Positions 23,522 through 35,450 are shown, counted from the first letter of the stretch. The stretch is DNA of 64,000 bases from Branchinecta lynchi (GCA_023053575.1 JAKZAP010000001.1:15454849-15518848), one strand, 5' to 3'. Notes: a model not told the origin generated them from the sequence alone. Translations and numbers: made by a program.

Positions 23522-23824
23522 AGCGTGTCCCACCCTTCTAACAATAGTTACTATTAGTTACTATTTCCGTTCCATCCTCACGAAAAGTTACTACGCTGAC
23601 CGTTCCAACCTTGTCGGAATAGTAACTAATAGTTACTATTTGCTTACCATGCTCGGGAGCGTAGTAAGCGTAGTAACTACGCTTGTCTGTAACGTGATTG
23701 GTCGGATTCACCCCTGGCGTGAGATCCTGCTGGAAAATAGAAAAATCGTTCCAGCCTTGACGGCAAAAAGCCAGGATTCGTGACGTCATGCGTAGTAACT
23801 ACGGTAAGTAGGGTGGAACACGCT
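23522..23824. mobile_element. Family G MITE, copy G1, about 300 bp
   Basis: The terminal inverted repeats are AGCGTGTCCCACCCTTCTAA and, from the right, AGCGTGTTCCACCCTACTTA. The interior is rich in TAGTTACTA and GTAGTAACTAC palindromes. CTAT occurs on both sides, possibly a short target duplication. Confidence 0.65.
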
Positions 23825-24095
23825 CTATATGAAGTCCAAAACACGCGAGTGATCCTCAGGAAGAAGGAGTAAGCGTGTCCGTACGACTCAAGCTCTTTGG
23901 GAGCAGCTGTGGCACCACTTCTGCCTTTCTTCCGCTAGCTACCCGGAGAGGTACTTGCATCGGCGAGGAGAGATAGTCATCAAGAGTATTGCGGGTTTGC
24001 AAAAAGCAACGCATAACTTTGCGTTTCGTCTCAGTGTCGGATGAGGGGAAAAATGTAAACTGGTCCGACAAAAAGCAGGCGATTTTGGGGGGAAA

Positions 24096-25042
24096 ACAAG
24101 AGCTACGAGCTCGTATGGCACTTGTTGCAATTTAGGTGGTAGAAGAAAGTAGATGAGAACATACAAAATACCCCTTTCAACCCCTCTAGGTTCGGGTCTA
24201 GAAATAGGATATGTAGTTTCACTCGAGTCTGAGCATTTCCGGCATGGCCTTGGATCATCTAGAGCAAATGACTTTTCTACCTTCCAAGCCTAGATCCACT
24301 CGTTTGATCCCTAGACGTTCCACACTGTCTCCGAAACCCCCCTCCAACTCCCCCTACCGCGGTAGAATCTGGTTCGGACACATAAATGGATCCTCTAAAG
24401 CATCTTCTCTTACTGCCTATTAAGTTTCACTCGAATCTGAGCATTTTTCGGGAAATTCCGGTAGCCTCCCCCCCCCCCTCCCCCCATCGTGCTCAGTTTC
24501 TTTCCGGACCCTGAAATTTAGTCATGTAGAGCATACTCTCTTCTTTCCAAGTTTCATTCAAATTGCTCCACACACTTTGCCCCTATGCGAGTCCCAAAAT
24601 TTCCGGGACTCCCTCTCCAGCTCTTCCTACCGCCGTATACGACTCGGGCACATGAACTTCGCATCTCCTGTTCCGTCCATAAAATTTGATTCGAATCGGA
24701 GCATATCTGAAACTTTCTTTTTCCACTTCATCCTCCTCCTTCCATGGCCGTATACAGTCCGGACGCCAAATAACAAATCTAGGTCGACTAAACGCGGTAC
24801 TGCCAAACTCGAATCCCATTCGGCTGATTCGTTTGGTGCATGTCACTAAGTGTCCGGATGGTCGGATCGGGGAAGTGACTATTTATAAGTTAATCTGGTC
24901 GGGTCCCTGATATGTCTGCCAAGTTTCATCATCCTAGCTTATGTGGAAGTGTGTGAACTAGCAAAACACAGACCGACAGACAGACAGGCAGACGGACATT
25001 ACGATCGTTATATGGCACTTAGCTGGAAGCTGGAAGTGCCAT
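24096..25042 (-). mobile_element. Family B element, copy B3, complete
   Basis: Minus orientation. Its 5' hairpin lies at the right end (TGGCACTTAGCTGGAAGCTG then GAAGTGCCAT, 25012-25042). The (GTCY)n run reads GACCGACAGACAGACAGGCA on the plus strand. The block CCAAGTTTCATCATCCTAGC follows at about 24919. The 3' hairpin GAGCTACGAGCTC with ACAAG is at 24096-24112. The frames at 24577-24910 are repeat-derived. Confidence 0.85.
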
Positions 25043-26315
25043 GAAAATTAAGATTATGTCACTTTAAGGCTGAAACACTAAAATACCTTTTGAGTAAACT
25101 TTTATGAACCTCATTTCAATTAGATGTCATAGGGTTTGACGAAGAAATTCTCTAATAATGGGTGATTTCAGAGGGATAATTTGCCGAACGTCTTCAGAGG
25201 TCACCTCTCAAGGGGTTTCTTCGTCCTTTTGCAGAATGGCTGCATGGGGGTGAATGAATATTCATGTGATTCTGTCGTAAGCCGAAGAAGTCAAAAGAAA
25301 AAATTGTGTCGCATAGACTACAACGTAGCAGTCTGAACCAGGGACAGATGTTTGTGTTCGTTTTCACGTAGCTTCCCCATCAGAACTGAGCTTGTTTGAT
25401 AAAACAAGTCAAGCGTATGTAACGACAAGAATAAATTAGGATTCAGTTCGGTTTTGATATCAGATTGTAAGTTCATGGGCGCCCCACAGGCCAGGCTTGT
25501 GGCCAGGGCCACACTATCTGAACCCACTAGGTCTACTTTAAGATAATGGAAACGTAATTAGTCAACTCAGAACTTCTCCCATAATTTAAAAACTGTAAAA
25601 AAAAATTTAAAGGTTAGTAGCACTTACCTTATTACCGGAACGACCGAAGGAAAACGACCCGATAGGTAAAACCGACACCGCCCCATCAGGATAAAGTCTG
25701 CTAATATTTCAGTTTGAATTCTGTAGATTTTTTTTTTGGATTGGACCCGATGTTACTATGCGCAGTTTTTGCGCTACTTATGATGTCACATGGACATGCT
25801 GATTTGAACTTCGATCGTAAAGATATGCCTTGGCTGATTTCGGCAACGTAACGATGATGATTTTTTCTCCGCAGTCGGATATGGGATTAAACAATTTCTT
25901 TTGGTTTTGTTGGTTGGCTGTTTTCCTTCTTATCCCCCCCCCCCCAAGCGTTCTGGCTTTAGTTTGAAAACAGCTATAATAATAAAACAAACAAAAAAGA
26001 TTCTGGTCCCGATAGAGCAATCTGTAAGTTGAAATTTGCTTTATTATTGACAGATAATACCAAACACAGTAACAGTAACAGCCTTCGCAACATCATCAAG
26101 TATTGAGATATTCACGTAGAAACACTGAACCTTTAATGATCCAATAGGCCTATATGATTATTTAAATTAACGGAACTTAAAGAACCCGTCGTACCTGTAA
26201 TGCCAATGCAACCTACTTTAGCAACTGGCATTCATTAACGTTCTTAAACTTTGAGACCCGAATTTCATGTTACATTCTGAACCCGCTAGCGACATCCCAC
26301 TGATCTTTGCACTTG
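25043..26315. other. PRKG intron 2, no recognised feature
   Basis: Unique-looking AT-rich sequence with one poly-C tract near 25935-25945. The frames at 25318-25527 and 25778-26020 show no family resemblance. Confidence 0.5.
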
Positions 26316-26319
26316 CCAC

Positions 26320-26538
26320 GATTCTCGTTTTCCGTGTTCATTATGCTCCCGACGATCGTATTGATGCGTAAATCCGGTTATTTGAATTTTTTCAAGTTTT
26401 TGCTAGAAGTCAACGGGCCTTGGAAAGGGCTTAAAACAGCCGCGATTCTCGTTTTCCATGTGCATTATGCTCCCGATGATCGTTCGCGTATCCATGCTAT
26501 TGATGCGCAAATCCGGTTATTTGAATTTTTCAAGTTTT
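26320..26538 (+). repeat. Local tandem duplication of about 124 bp carrying the empty site of A5
   Basis: Unit 1 (about 26320-26441, GATTCTCGTTTTCCGTGTTC through GCTAGAAGTCAACGGGCCTT to TTAAAACAGC) is repeated as unit 2, which starts at 26444. Unit 2 is split by element A5 and resumes at 27685 with TGCTAGAAGTCAACGGGCCT. Unit 2 also has a short insertion, TTCGCGTATCCATGC. Unit 1 therefore shows the site before insertion. Confidence 0.85.
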
Positions 26539-27684
26539 CGGGATCCCAAAACGTAAGTGGAGGGATACCTATGACATCGCAAAAGTTGTCCGTCTGTCCG
26601 TCCGTCCGTCTGTAAGCACGATAACTCTCGAAGGGAATGAGATATTTTGATGAAACTTGGTGTGAGGATTCGTTGGGTCGTCGGACCAGTCGAGTTCGTA
26701 GATGGGCTTTGTAGCCCTACATTTAGGGGTGGGGGAGAGGGTTCAAATTAAGGGGCAAACAAAATATTTTGAAACAGCTAATGTGATAGTCGATTATGGG
26801 GTAAGAAGACATGCTGAGCACGATGGTGAAAACCATTTTGTCATCGGAAGAGTATTTCGCCCGGAATCCGGCCAAAACCGGAAAGTTTGTTAAAAGTAAA
26901 AATTTTATTTGAAGTTGATTAGATGTTCGATTTAGGGGTAGGAAGACATGCTGAAGACCATGGTGAAAACCATTTTCTCGACGGACAAGTAGTTCGCCCG
27001 GAATCCGGCCGAAACCGGAAAGTTTGTTAAAATTAAAAGTTTTATTTCGAGTTGATTAGATGTTCGATTTAGGGCAAGAAGACATGCTGAACACTTATAA
27101 GAAAAAATTTTCTACCCGGACATGTAGTTCGCCTGGAATCCGGCAAAAACCGGAAAGTTAGTTAAAAGTAAAAGTTTAATTTGAAATTGATTAAATGTTT
27201 GATTTATGGGTAAAAAGACATGCCGAACACGATGGTGAAAATCATTTTCTCGCCGGACAACTAGTTCGCCTGGAATCCGGCCAAACCCGGAAAATTTGTT
27301 AAAAGCAAAAGTTCGATTAGATGACAGATTAAGGGGTAAGAAGAGAGGCTGAGTCGGTATATGACAATGGTTTTTTACCCGGACATATAATTATTCCGGA
27401 ATTCGGTTATAAGCTGATTTTTTTAGAGATACTTAGAGATACTTTTAAGGAGATACGCTGGTTTTGTTTCTGTATTTTTTTTTTTGCTGGACTAGTAGTT
27501 CGCTCGGAAACCGGCAGGAAGTCTCGGTCAGTATCGTCAAAATAGATATGGCTTATAGAGGTATATCTGAACTTGGTTTTCTCTGATGATTAGCCTGTCC
27601 AAGACTGGATCTTGCGAAGACGAGACTCGATTGTCTGAATCAAATATTAGATTTTTGGGATCCCATCGACACCTTTGGTCTTGT
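26539..27684 (+). mobile_element. Family A element, copy A5, boundaries fixed by an empty site
   Basis: The element is 1146 bp. It starts CGGGATCCCAAAACGTAAGT, then (GTCC/GTCT)n at 26587-26612, AGCACGATAACTCTCGAAGG and TGATGAAACTTGGTGTGAGG. About six core units with GCCCGGAATCCGGCC-type palindromes follow. The end is GGGATCCCATCGACACC then TTTGGTCTTGT. Compared with the unoccupied duplicate unit (CAAGTTTTTGCTAG), insertion is between T and T with no duplicated bases. That behaviour is reported for Helentrons. Confidence 0.9.
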
Positions 27685-27847
27685 TGCTAGAAGTCAACGG
27701 GCCTTAGAAAAGGCTTAAAACAGCCAAAGCCGGATATAATTTGCTAAAAGCAGAGCTTAGTTTGGCAGTATTCAAAAGATTTGAATATTATAACAGTGAA
27801 TAGTGCGAGGCGTACTTTAAGATTGAGTGGGAACCCTTAGCTGTTCG

Positions 27848-27900
27848 GATTCCTTTTCTAGCTTTTAGCTATTCGGATTAAACTTGATTGATTGATTGAT
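27848..27900 (+). repeat. Non-LTR 3' tail with (ATTG)n
   Basis: TTCTAGCTTTTAGCTATTCG then GATTAAACTTGATTGATTGA, ending in ATTG repeats. It matches 3028-3080 (minus) and, more weakly, 47261-47300. Confidence 0.55.
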
Positions 27901-28292
27901 ACTTCTTCGAATAGGGTTACATATGTACCCGGGTATGCCCTCCCCTCGTGAGGCGTGGGACAAACCATAGACTAAGTAACTTGTCAGAGTTAAGTTGGCC
28001 CCCCACTGGCAATCGCAAGTCCGTGGTTACCGTGCTCGTCCGGACCAGGCGTGCTCTCATTGGCTGAAAACCGTCAAAATGGACGCTTACGACACGTTAC
28101 GATGGCTTTCGACAGCTTAGGATTGCCAATGGAGGGCCCACTGTATTCACTAGCCTACGTTAGTATACCGTCACCTAGGCCGGCTGCCGCGCCACTTAAA
28201 AATTGCTGCCTTGCCGCCCAAAAAATCGTTGCCCTGTATGTTATTTGCTCGAAAATTTGTCTCAAGTGTAGGCTTCATCCTCTTTTTCTCTT

Positions 28293-28757
28293 TCAGGGCT
28301 CTGAATACTTATTTTCTTAGGCTCTTTAACAGCCCTATTATCAGGTTTAGCTGCTATTTGCGAATATGATATGAAACTTTCTACTCTTAGTCAGTTGGGT
28401 GTTATAATATTTTCAGTGGGCATAGGATTTCCTTTTTTATCGTACTTCCATTTATTTACCCATGCTATATTTAAAGCTTTATTATTTATTTGTTCAGGAG
28501 TGGTTATTCATGCATCTGCTGGAACCCAAGATATTCGACGTTTAGGAGGTGTTATTTCTTTCCTCCCCTATTCTTCGTTATGTCTAAGAATTGCTTCTTG
28601 CAGACTAATAGGGTTTCCTTTTATAGCAGGATTTTATTCAAAAGACTTAATTATTTAAATTTCTGAAATAAATTTTTTCTCTTTTATCCTGCTCTTATAA
28701 TTATAGTTGCAGCCTTATTTACATGTTTTATTTACATGTTATTTAAATATTCAGCCT
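28293..28757 (+). pseudogene. ND5: Nuclear copy of mitochondrial ND5 (numt)
   Basis: Translation shows LGSLTALLSGLAAICEYD, LSTLSQLGV, FTHA-FKALLF, GTQDIRRLGG and GFPF-AGFYSKDLI, the core transmembrane and quinone-pathway segment of NADH dehydrogenase subunit 5. In the invertebrate mitochondrial code two AGA codons become serine (LCLSIASCSLMGFPF) and ATA becomes methionine (GVMMFS), which fits the family better than arginine and isoleucine. AAA stays lysine in the invariant FKALLF. Decay is clear: the usual KIIA between DMK and LSTLSQ is missing (12 nt), a TAA follows DLII at 28656-28658, and a later frameshift is needed to continue into LMIMVAALFTCF. It is AT-rich and lies inside PRKG intron 2. 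The exact ends are uncertain by tens of bases. Confidence 0.93.
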
Positions 28758-29570
28758 AATAGTGCTGAGGTCCGAAACCCTTGAAGACCGATTAAAATGC
28801 GTTACTGCATTGCGCCGCTATTCATATAGTTAATTATCATCGAATTAACTTTTTCTTGGATTTGTGGCACCTCTACGTGCTTGCACGTCTATGCTTGAAA
28901 TAGTTAGCAACTACAATGGTAAACGATTGCCGATAAATTATAATTTTTGTGTCACATGCAATAGCGGGCTTTGTTCAGAACTGACCTTACATAACATTTC
29001 CTGACCTTCGCTTCAACTGTCATTGAGATTCGCGGCCAAGTTCAGATTCTCCTTTGGGGTGAACTTTCTCGTGTTGGGTTAGCAGTGCATGTTCTGAAGG
29101 TTACTAGGTAGCCCAAGATGGAAAATAAAAAATTCCTTCGCAGAGTGAAAATTATTTGGTGTATTGGAATCCAAGATGCAAAAATTAGCTGGCTTATTAG
29201 TTTAACTTTAAAATTAGAAGATTAGACTTTATTCTCCTCGTGTACTTTAGGATGTCAGGAGGGTGGGTGGTGGCTTGGGCGTTTCAAGATCAGATCTGCA
29301 TATTTTCTGCAGGCATAGAAAGATCAATGAGCTATTTATTCTTTCTGATCTTCGAGAAAAAGAATCGCATACTTTCCCGAAAGTCGTGCTAAAATAGTTA
29401 GGCTACTGCTTTTCACCAGAGCTGGTGGCATTTCATGGTTTCGGTCAATCACAAAGATGCCGTCGTCAGGAAATAACGCCGTAAATTTTTTTATTTATCT
29501 TTTTAAACTAAGACACGACCAACTAGGGTCAAACAAATAACAAAATAAGTAAACACTGCATAATTATAAA
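28758..29570. other. PRKG intron 2 after the numt, no recognised feature
   Basis: AT-rich intronic sequence with no frame longer than 60 codons that looks conserved and no shared repeat recognised. Confidence 0.5.
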
Positions 29571-29830
29571 CTACAAATACAAAAAGTAAAAATATCTTGC
29601 CGATGCAAAATCGCGGGTACCCAGCAGAAGAGCCAGAAGCGGTGTTCCTTCGCGTATCACAGCTGCTCCCGAAGATCGCCGTGATTGTTTGACACAGGAT
29701 TTGAGCTGTTGAGTTTGAGTCGTTAGTGACACGTTTTTTCGTTCTTCCTGAGGATCACTGGCGTTTTCTGGATTTGTCATATAGAGTATTGCAGCACATC
29801 AACCTGGAGAGAACCCACAGTAAAGCAATG
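29571..29830 (+). repeat. Dispersed repeat M, copy M2, plus a 38-bp shared word
   Basis: 29595-29780 matches M1 (13795-13965). The minus strand is open ([16 protein letters not shown]...) but resembles no family I know. 29784-29821 is the reverse complement of 23482-23520. Both lie just before PRKG exon c. Confidence 0.5.
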
Positions 29831-29878
29831 CCAAAGTCACCTCGATTTGACTGTGCTGATAAACAAGTTCTTTTCTAG

Positions 29879-30110
29879 ACTGTTCAACACATATAAGGAC
29901 CGCAAGTATGCTTATATGCTCATGGAACCGTGCCTTGGGGGAGAAGTATGGAGTATCCTTCGGGATCGAACCCACTTCGACGACTCGACCTCCCAGTTCT
30001 ACACAGCCTGCGTTGTCGAAGCCTTTGACTATCTCCACTCTAGGGGCATTATTTATCGGGACCTCAAACCCGAAAATTTGTTGCTCGACAGCCACGGATA
30101 CGTGAAACTG
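29879..30110 (+). CDS. PRKG: cGMP-dependent protein kinase, exon c (hinge to catalytic loop)
   Basis: The acceptor TTTTCTAG ends at 29878 and the donor GTAAGT starts at 30111. The first base completes a split arginine codon and the exon ends in phase 0. It encodes [20 protein letters not shown] then [10 protein letters not shown], the hinge and helix D typical of [23 protein letters not shown] and KPENLLLD follow, where the catalytic aspartate, lysine and asparagine of the YRDLKPEN loop are all present. Exon boundaries preserve the reading frame with exons b and d. Sequence conservation with PRKG1, PRKG2 and fly foraging is very high, so identity is secure. The open frame continues past the donor to 30239, but that part is intron. 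Confidence 0.98.
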
Positions 30111-31130
30111 GTAAGTTTATGCAGTACAGAAGTGGGGAGGCAGGCAACTCTTTTAAAGCGTGTCGTGGAAAAGCGAGTAGCGGGCTCGACCCGTAACGTA
30201 GCGTTTGGAACCCGAGCTGCAACGCTAAACGACGCGTAATCGTTACCATGTGAATAGCTACTAGATAAGTAATAAGTAATAAGTACTTGAACACGTGTAG
30301 CTGCCGGAAATTCCTTCCGCTGTAAGTGAACATTTAGAACTGACTTATGTGTGCGTTTCGGTCCATATTTAAAAACAGGGCACAAAATGTCTTAGCAACT
30401 CAGATGGTTTCCCGTTTCTTTTTGGAAGGATTCACTCACAGGAATCGCTGATTGAAGGGAGACTCGCTTAACAGCCGCCCACATAGATGACCATAAGGTG
30501 CTAAGATGTCAGCCCAAGCTGACTGCGAATCAGATTTGACGGCTCAAAACGGAAACGTCAGCTACATTTGATTAGAGATATTTATATTCGCGATCACAGT
30601 GCGGAACAGGTTATAAACTACCGTGAACCATTTCAACATCTAGCATTTTTTGGCCGTGTCGAGTTTTGCCAGTATGCGACGCGAGCTTAACCGAATGCTT
30701 CACTTAATCCAGGGGGAGCCGTTTTACGAGCAAATTTGGCGCTAGTTATGCAAAGTTGCCGGTTTTCTGTTGGCTTCCAAATTCGTTGGCACTGTTTCAC
30801 CATCTGGAACTTTATTCATGAACTGGATGAAGGGTATATTTGTCCAATGCATTATTTTCCACTTGGTTTCACTCTCAGTTTGTGTATACATAAAAATCAA
30901 AACCAATGCTTTTACAGAAAAATGCTTCAAAATATAGATATCACTTGTTAGTTTTGATCGTAAACTCCTGACTTTCTGTTAGCTGCCTTTTTCGATTGCT
31001 AACAAACGAAGAGTGCTTAGACGAAACAAAAATTCTTGGGAATAAAAATATGGCCCTCAGAGCTGGTGGAATGGATGCGTGGAATGGATGCTCAACTGCA
31101 AGGCATAAATACACTTATACAATTGTTGTC
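30111..31130. other. PRKG intron 3, first part
   Basis: No repeat or exon was recognised. The frames at 30053-30385 (minus) and 30736-30951 are unremarkable. Confidence 0.5.
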
Positions 31131-31138
31131 TACACTAC

Positions 31139-32284
31139 GACCGTTTTCCACCCTTCTAATAATAGTAACTAGTATTTACTATGTTCGTTCTGACCTCGTA
31201 AAAAGTTACTACGCTGGCTGTCCCAACCTTCTCGAAATTTTAACAAATAGTGTTATATTGACGATGCAATGTAAATGTAAGTTGTTCAGCATTTAGCCTA
31301 CCACGGAGAATCAGTCAGGAATGGCAAGTAGTAGGCTAAGGCCTAGCACAAAATACGGCAAGACTCGGGCGCGCAGTTCATATCCGCAATCTTATCCAAT
31401 TTCCGACCCAAACCTCTTGAACTAACTAATACCGGTGGTTGGTTGCCAGACCATTGCTAGGCCCTAGACTAGCCTAGCCAAAACACATCAGCCCATAATT
31501 CGGCATGTACATTGGGTTTTATTCGAAATCCTAGGCCTATACATTATCGATACATAAATACAAAATAGTGATACTTAATTTCCAAAGAACTCGGTGCTCA
31601 CAAAATGGTAATCCGACTCGAAGCGACTGGCTTCGACTCGCTTTGACTGACTTTTACTGAATTTTACTGAATGAAATGCCGGAGCTTATATAACCTCGGT
31701 GCAGGGCTCGAGGCGAAATGAAATCAATCCTGTTCCCTCGTGGATGGTGATAATTCCAGATATTATAAATAATGATTATATTAATTAATAAATAAATAAA
31801 TGAATACTAAAGGTATTCTAAGAATGAAGGGGGAAACTAAAGAAAACATAAAAACACGGGTTACAGACTATGTCTCTGTAACATACCTCCCACCTTTGGG
31901 GAGAGTATAACTCAGGTAACAAACCAAACAACCAACAAATTTATAAAGAATTCCCATCTCCAACAATTTTAACTTCCAGATGACCCTAACAATTTCTAAC
32001 TACAATAACCAAAATTGGGGGGTATGTTCATAGAGTGTGCCTCGCGGTCGGGACATCCTGCGGTCCAACCCCCACATGGGTTACAAGAGGGCGTTACCCC
32101 ACTCAATAACTCGGAGACGTGTTCACCACGCAACCACTTAAAAGAAATATTCATGGTCCCGGCTCCCATCAAGGGTTACAGGAGTGATGGAAAATGAAGA
32201 AAAATTGCACTGAGGCTTACACTGATTAATAAATTCGTGAGTCATGCGTAGTAACTACGGTAAGTAGGGTGGAACACGCTCTGC
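31139..32284. mobile_element. Family G copy G2, split by about 1 kb of other sequence
   Basis: The left end TTCCACCCTTCTAATAATAG and AAAAGTTACTACGCTGGCTG (31147-31220) match G1's left half. The right end CATGCGTAGTAACTACGGTA then AGTAGGGTGGAACACGCT (32243-32280) matches G1's right end. The interior 31260-32240 is not in G1. Either G2 is a longer family member or it took an insertion. No transposase frame is visible in the interior. Confidence 0.5.
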
Positions 32285-33158
32285 GTGCTGTTTGGTGTGA
32301 TGTTGTCTGAACAATCGGTGGAACTGTCGACAGACGGGTGGTGAAAATCCAAGCAGTAAACGGCGCCGAGTAGAACGCCGACTCATGGGGCTTTATTATT
32401 GTCCTGTCTTTCCCACTGCTAAGGTCTTTAGTTCAGTCAATAAGGTGTTTTCTTCCCAGGATGGGCTACAGACCGCAATAAGCTTCAGATTATTTGTCTT
32501 GGTTGTTATGAATCAAGTCAAAGGGTAAATTTGCTCCTTCGCAGAGCTTCGGTCTGTGTAGCCGAGAATTAATCCTGGGGATGAAACAATTTTGACAACT
32601 CGCGATTTGCAGAAACTGTTGATTACCTCATAATCACATCGTGAGGAAATCCTGCAAGCGGGGGGGGGGATGTAGGGAGGCTATCTTTACGTCTGACTCG
32701 TGGCCTTGCGCTGGGCTCGCGCCCGCTTCCAACCTGCTAAAGCCGAGTAACAAGCAGCGTTCCGAGCCGACGTCTCCGGTGGAATCGTCAGTATCACCGT
32801 GTGACCGAAGAATTTGTTAGGCGAATTGTTGCGTGACCCTCCCGCAAAAATTCGCTTCTCGATTAGATAGTACACAAATTGTAACACAGTTGGTGCTGCG
32901 GACGCATTCGGCTTCTTATTTTTTTTTTTTTTTTTTTTGAATGAAGAGGAAAAGAGCATGCAGACGTTCATGAAAGGTCAAAGAGTACATTTTATTGTGT
33001 TTACTACGCAGCCGCTATTCGGATGCAGGCAGCAGTTCCGAGTCAGCATGACTATGTTCAGTGAAACAATGAAGTAATCCTTCCATTTTCGACATGACTA
33101 GGTTTCTGCCAGCACTCCGCTACAGACCATTGATTTTCTTTAATATTGTTTATTTTAG
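32285..33158. other. PRKG intron 3, last part
   Basis: Contains a poly-G run (32660-32668) and a poly-T run (32920-32938). No gene or shared repeat was recognised. The last bases form the pyrimidine-rich acceptor of exon d. Confidence 0.5.
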
Positions 33159-33322
33159 GTTGACTTCGGTTTCTCCAAACGACTTGGAGTAAGCGGGAAG
33201 ACCTGGACGTTCTGTGGCACACCGGAGTACGTAGCCCCTGAAGTTATCCTAAACAAGGGTCACGACAGGGCAGTCGACTATTGGTCCGTTGGTATTCTGA
33301 TGTATGAGCTTCTTACGGGAAC
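33159..33322 (+). CDS. PRKG: cGMP-dependent protein kinase, exon d (activation segment)
   Basis: The exon runs from acceptor TTTATTTTAG (ends 33158) to donor GTAAGT (33323), phase 0 in and phase 2 out. It encodes the magnesium-binding DFGFSKRLG, the activation loop [16 protein letters not shown] with the conserved threonine of PKG, and [20 protein letters not shown] then YELLTG of helix F. All catalytic and regulatory residues expected here are intact, so the kinase should be active. Together with exons b, c and e it completes the bilobal kinase domain. Confidence 0.98.
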
Positions 33323-34562
33323 GTAAGTTCAAGTTCTTTTAATCTTTTAATACAAGTAAAAAAAATACAGCACTGAGCAGAGAGGGGAACTCAGTTCACT
33401 CAGATGCAAAGTGACGCTTCTCTTGTTTCATACGACTAGCTACTCGGGGCGGGGGCGGGCATAACGTTTGGGGCTATGCTTTGTAAAAGAGAAGCCGGAT
33501 TTCACCCCTTGAAATATATTTTGCCGGCCGAAAGTTTGTTCGTTTACTTGTCAGCTGTAATCCGATAAAACTGCCTACGCCGAATTGTCGCCGGGTGCGA
33601 ACACGGACAAACGTTGATAGAAAATCTGGCTGCAGCACACACCTTCGAGAATTTCGATTGGCTTTTTTTCTTAATCCCAGATTTGTCGTTAAAATATCAA
33701 TAATAGTGATTCTTATCAATGCCGAAAGGGCAAAGAAAATCAGTTTCACCTTCACAACAAGACTATCCTAGTTCGTCCTCTATGTTAGACACAGTACTTT
33801 ATTCATTTGAACAGTACTAAGAGAACAATAGTATTAGAAAACGGAACCAAAACCAAACCAACGTGCAAAACGGATCCCTCAATGGGTTGCAGAAGCTTGC
33901 CTTTCTTTAAATTTCCATCGCTGCAAAAATTTGTTCCAAGCTTCGAGCGATCAATCTATCTTTTCCAGGATACAAGCGTAGAGTCTATTTTATCCTGCCA
34001 GATGACCCGTAGTCTTAGTGTATCCTGCCTTTCGTTCTTATATTCGTAGCGACTGTGAGGGTCTGAAAAGTCAGTGGTATCGATAAGCCACCTTGCGGCC
34101 AACCGTGAATCCGGCCTTTGACATCTAGTGTTGACTTTTTGGGGAATATATGGAACTTAGGTGGCGCCGGAGGTATATCATGCAGATTATTTATTTATTT
34201 ATTTGTTTAATCTAATAAAACAACCAGCTTTGGCCATACTAAACAACAATCTTGTAACACGAGAAAGAAAATACGATAAAAAACGAAGTGAGCAAAACCC
34301 TGGATTTACTTCAGCACTAATACAAAATACTTAAAAAAAGAAGAAAGAAAGATAGGACCCTAACGTATCTGATCTGGACAACCAACCAGCAAAGCAACAA
34401 AACAATTTGTAAAACAAACACACTGCTAACTACCCCCCCCCCCTCCCCGAAAAAAACGGCTGGGGAGAAACGCATCAAATACATCCAAGTAAGTAAAACA
34501 GTGGGCCTACATAATCCAACATGTCCAATGCTAAAGTTGGAAATCCAACTTTGCCTGTTTTT
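33323..34562. other. PRKG intron 4, first part
   Basis: No conserved frame. Small (TTTA)n at 34186-34204 and a poly-C run near 34434-34446. No recognised element. Confidence 0.5.
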
Positions 34563-34975
34563 GGGATCCATAAACGTAAGTGACGGGATACCTATGACTT
34601 AGTAAAGTTTTCCGTCCGTCCGTGTATCCATCTGTCTTTTAGCACGATAACTCTCGAAGGGATCGAGGTATTTTTTCAAACTTGATGTTAGGATCCTATG
34701 GGTTAAAGTACAGGTCAAGTTCGTAGATGGGTCCCATAGCTATATATTTAGGGATGGAGGAGGGGCTTCAAATTGAGGGGTAAAAAAAATATTTTTTAAA
34801 AGCTAATGAGATAGTAGATTTAGGGGTAAGGAGAAAGGCTTAATCCGAATATGAAATTATTTTATCGTCGGACAAGTAGTTCGCCCGGAATCCAGCCGAA
34901 ACTGGAAATTTAGCATGAAATTTTAAAACCCAATGATATAGTCGATATAGAGTGAGGAGACATGCTGTTGTAGCT
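34563..34975 (+). mobile_element. Family A element, copy A6, 3' truncated
   Basis: It starts GGGATCCATAAACGTAAGTG with GTCCGTCCGTG microsatellite, AGCACGATAACTCTCGAAGG, and TCAAGTTCGTAGATGGG. After about one and a half core units (CGCCCGGAATCCAGCC) the match stops. No GGTCTTGT end was found. Confidence 0.75.
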
Positions 34976-35369
34976 TTCAAACGTTCTATGGATAAACCTA
35001 AAGGTTATGCGATCAGTTTAATTATCTCTTAAGTCCGAACCGGCATTGTTTTCTAAGCCAGATGGGAATTTGAAACGAGAAAACTTGGTGGAATATCAGG
35101 ATAGGAACAGTATGTAATGCTGCTTATCGTCTAGTCAGCAGGGATGCTGTTCCAGAACCCGCAAATTAACATTTTTCGATAGTGTCCCTGAGTAGAAGTT
35201 GAACCAGTAAAGTTCAAATGAAAAGGTGATCGTGTGTTCTTTCAATAATTTCTGTTGACAGTAATGTTCTTTTCTTTCATTTCTTTCTTTCCCGATTAGT
35301 CCCTTTTCTTTCTTTTTTATAAATGTTTATTTTATGATCTCGTGCATTTATCACATTATTGAAAGCTCA

Positions 35370-35450
35370 GTGTATTTTTTTCCTTTTCTTTGTCTATACT
35401 GCACTATTTCCTTCTAAGTGCGTAAATAAAATTTCATCATCATATTCTTG
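35370..35450 (+). repeat. Non-LTR 3' tail with (ATC)n
   Basis: TTTGTCTATACTGCACTATT then TCCTTCTAAGTGCGTAAATA and (CAT)n. The reverse complement of 48343-48425 carries the same sequence with a longer (ATC)n. Confidence 0.6.
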
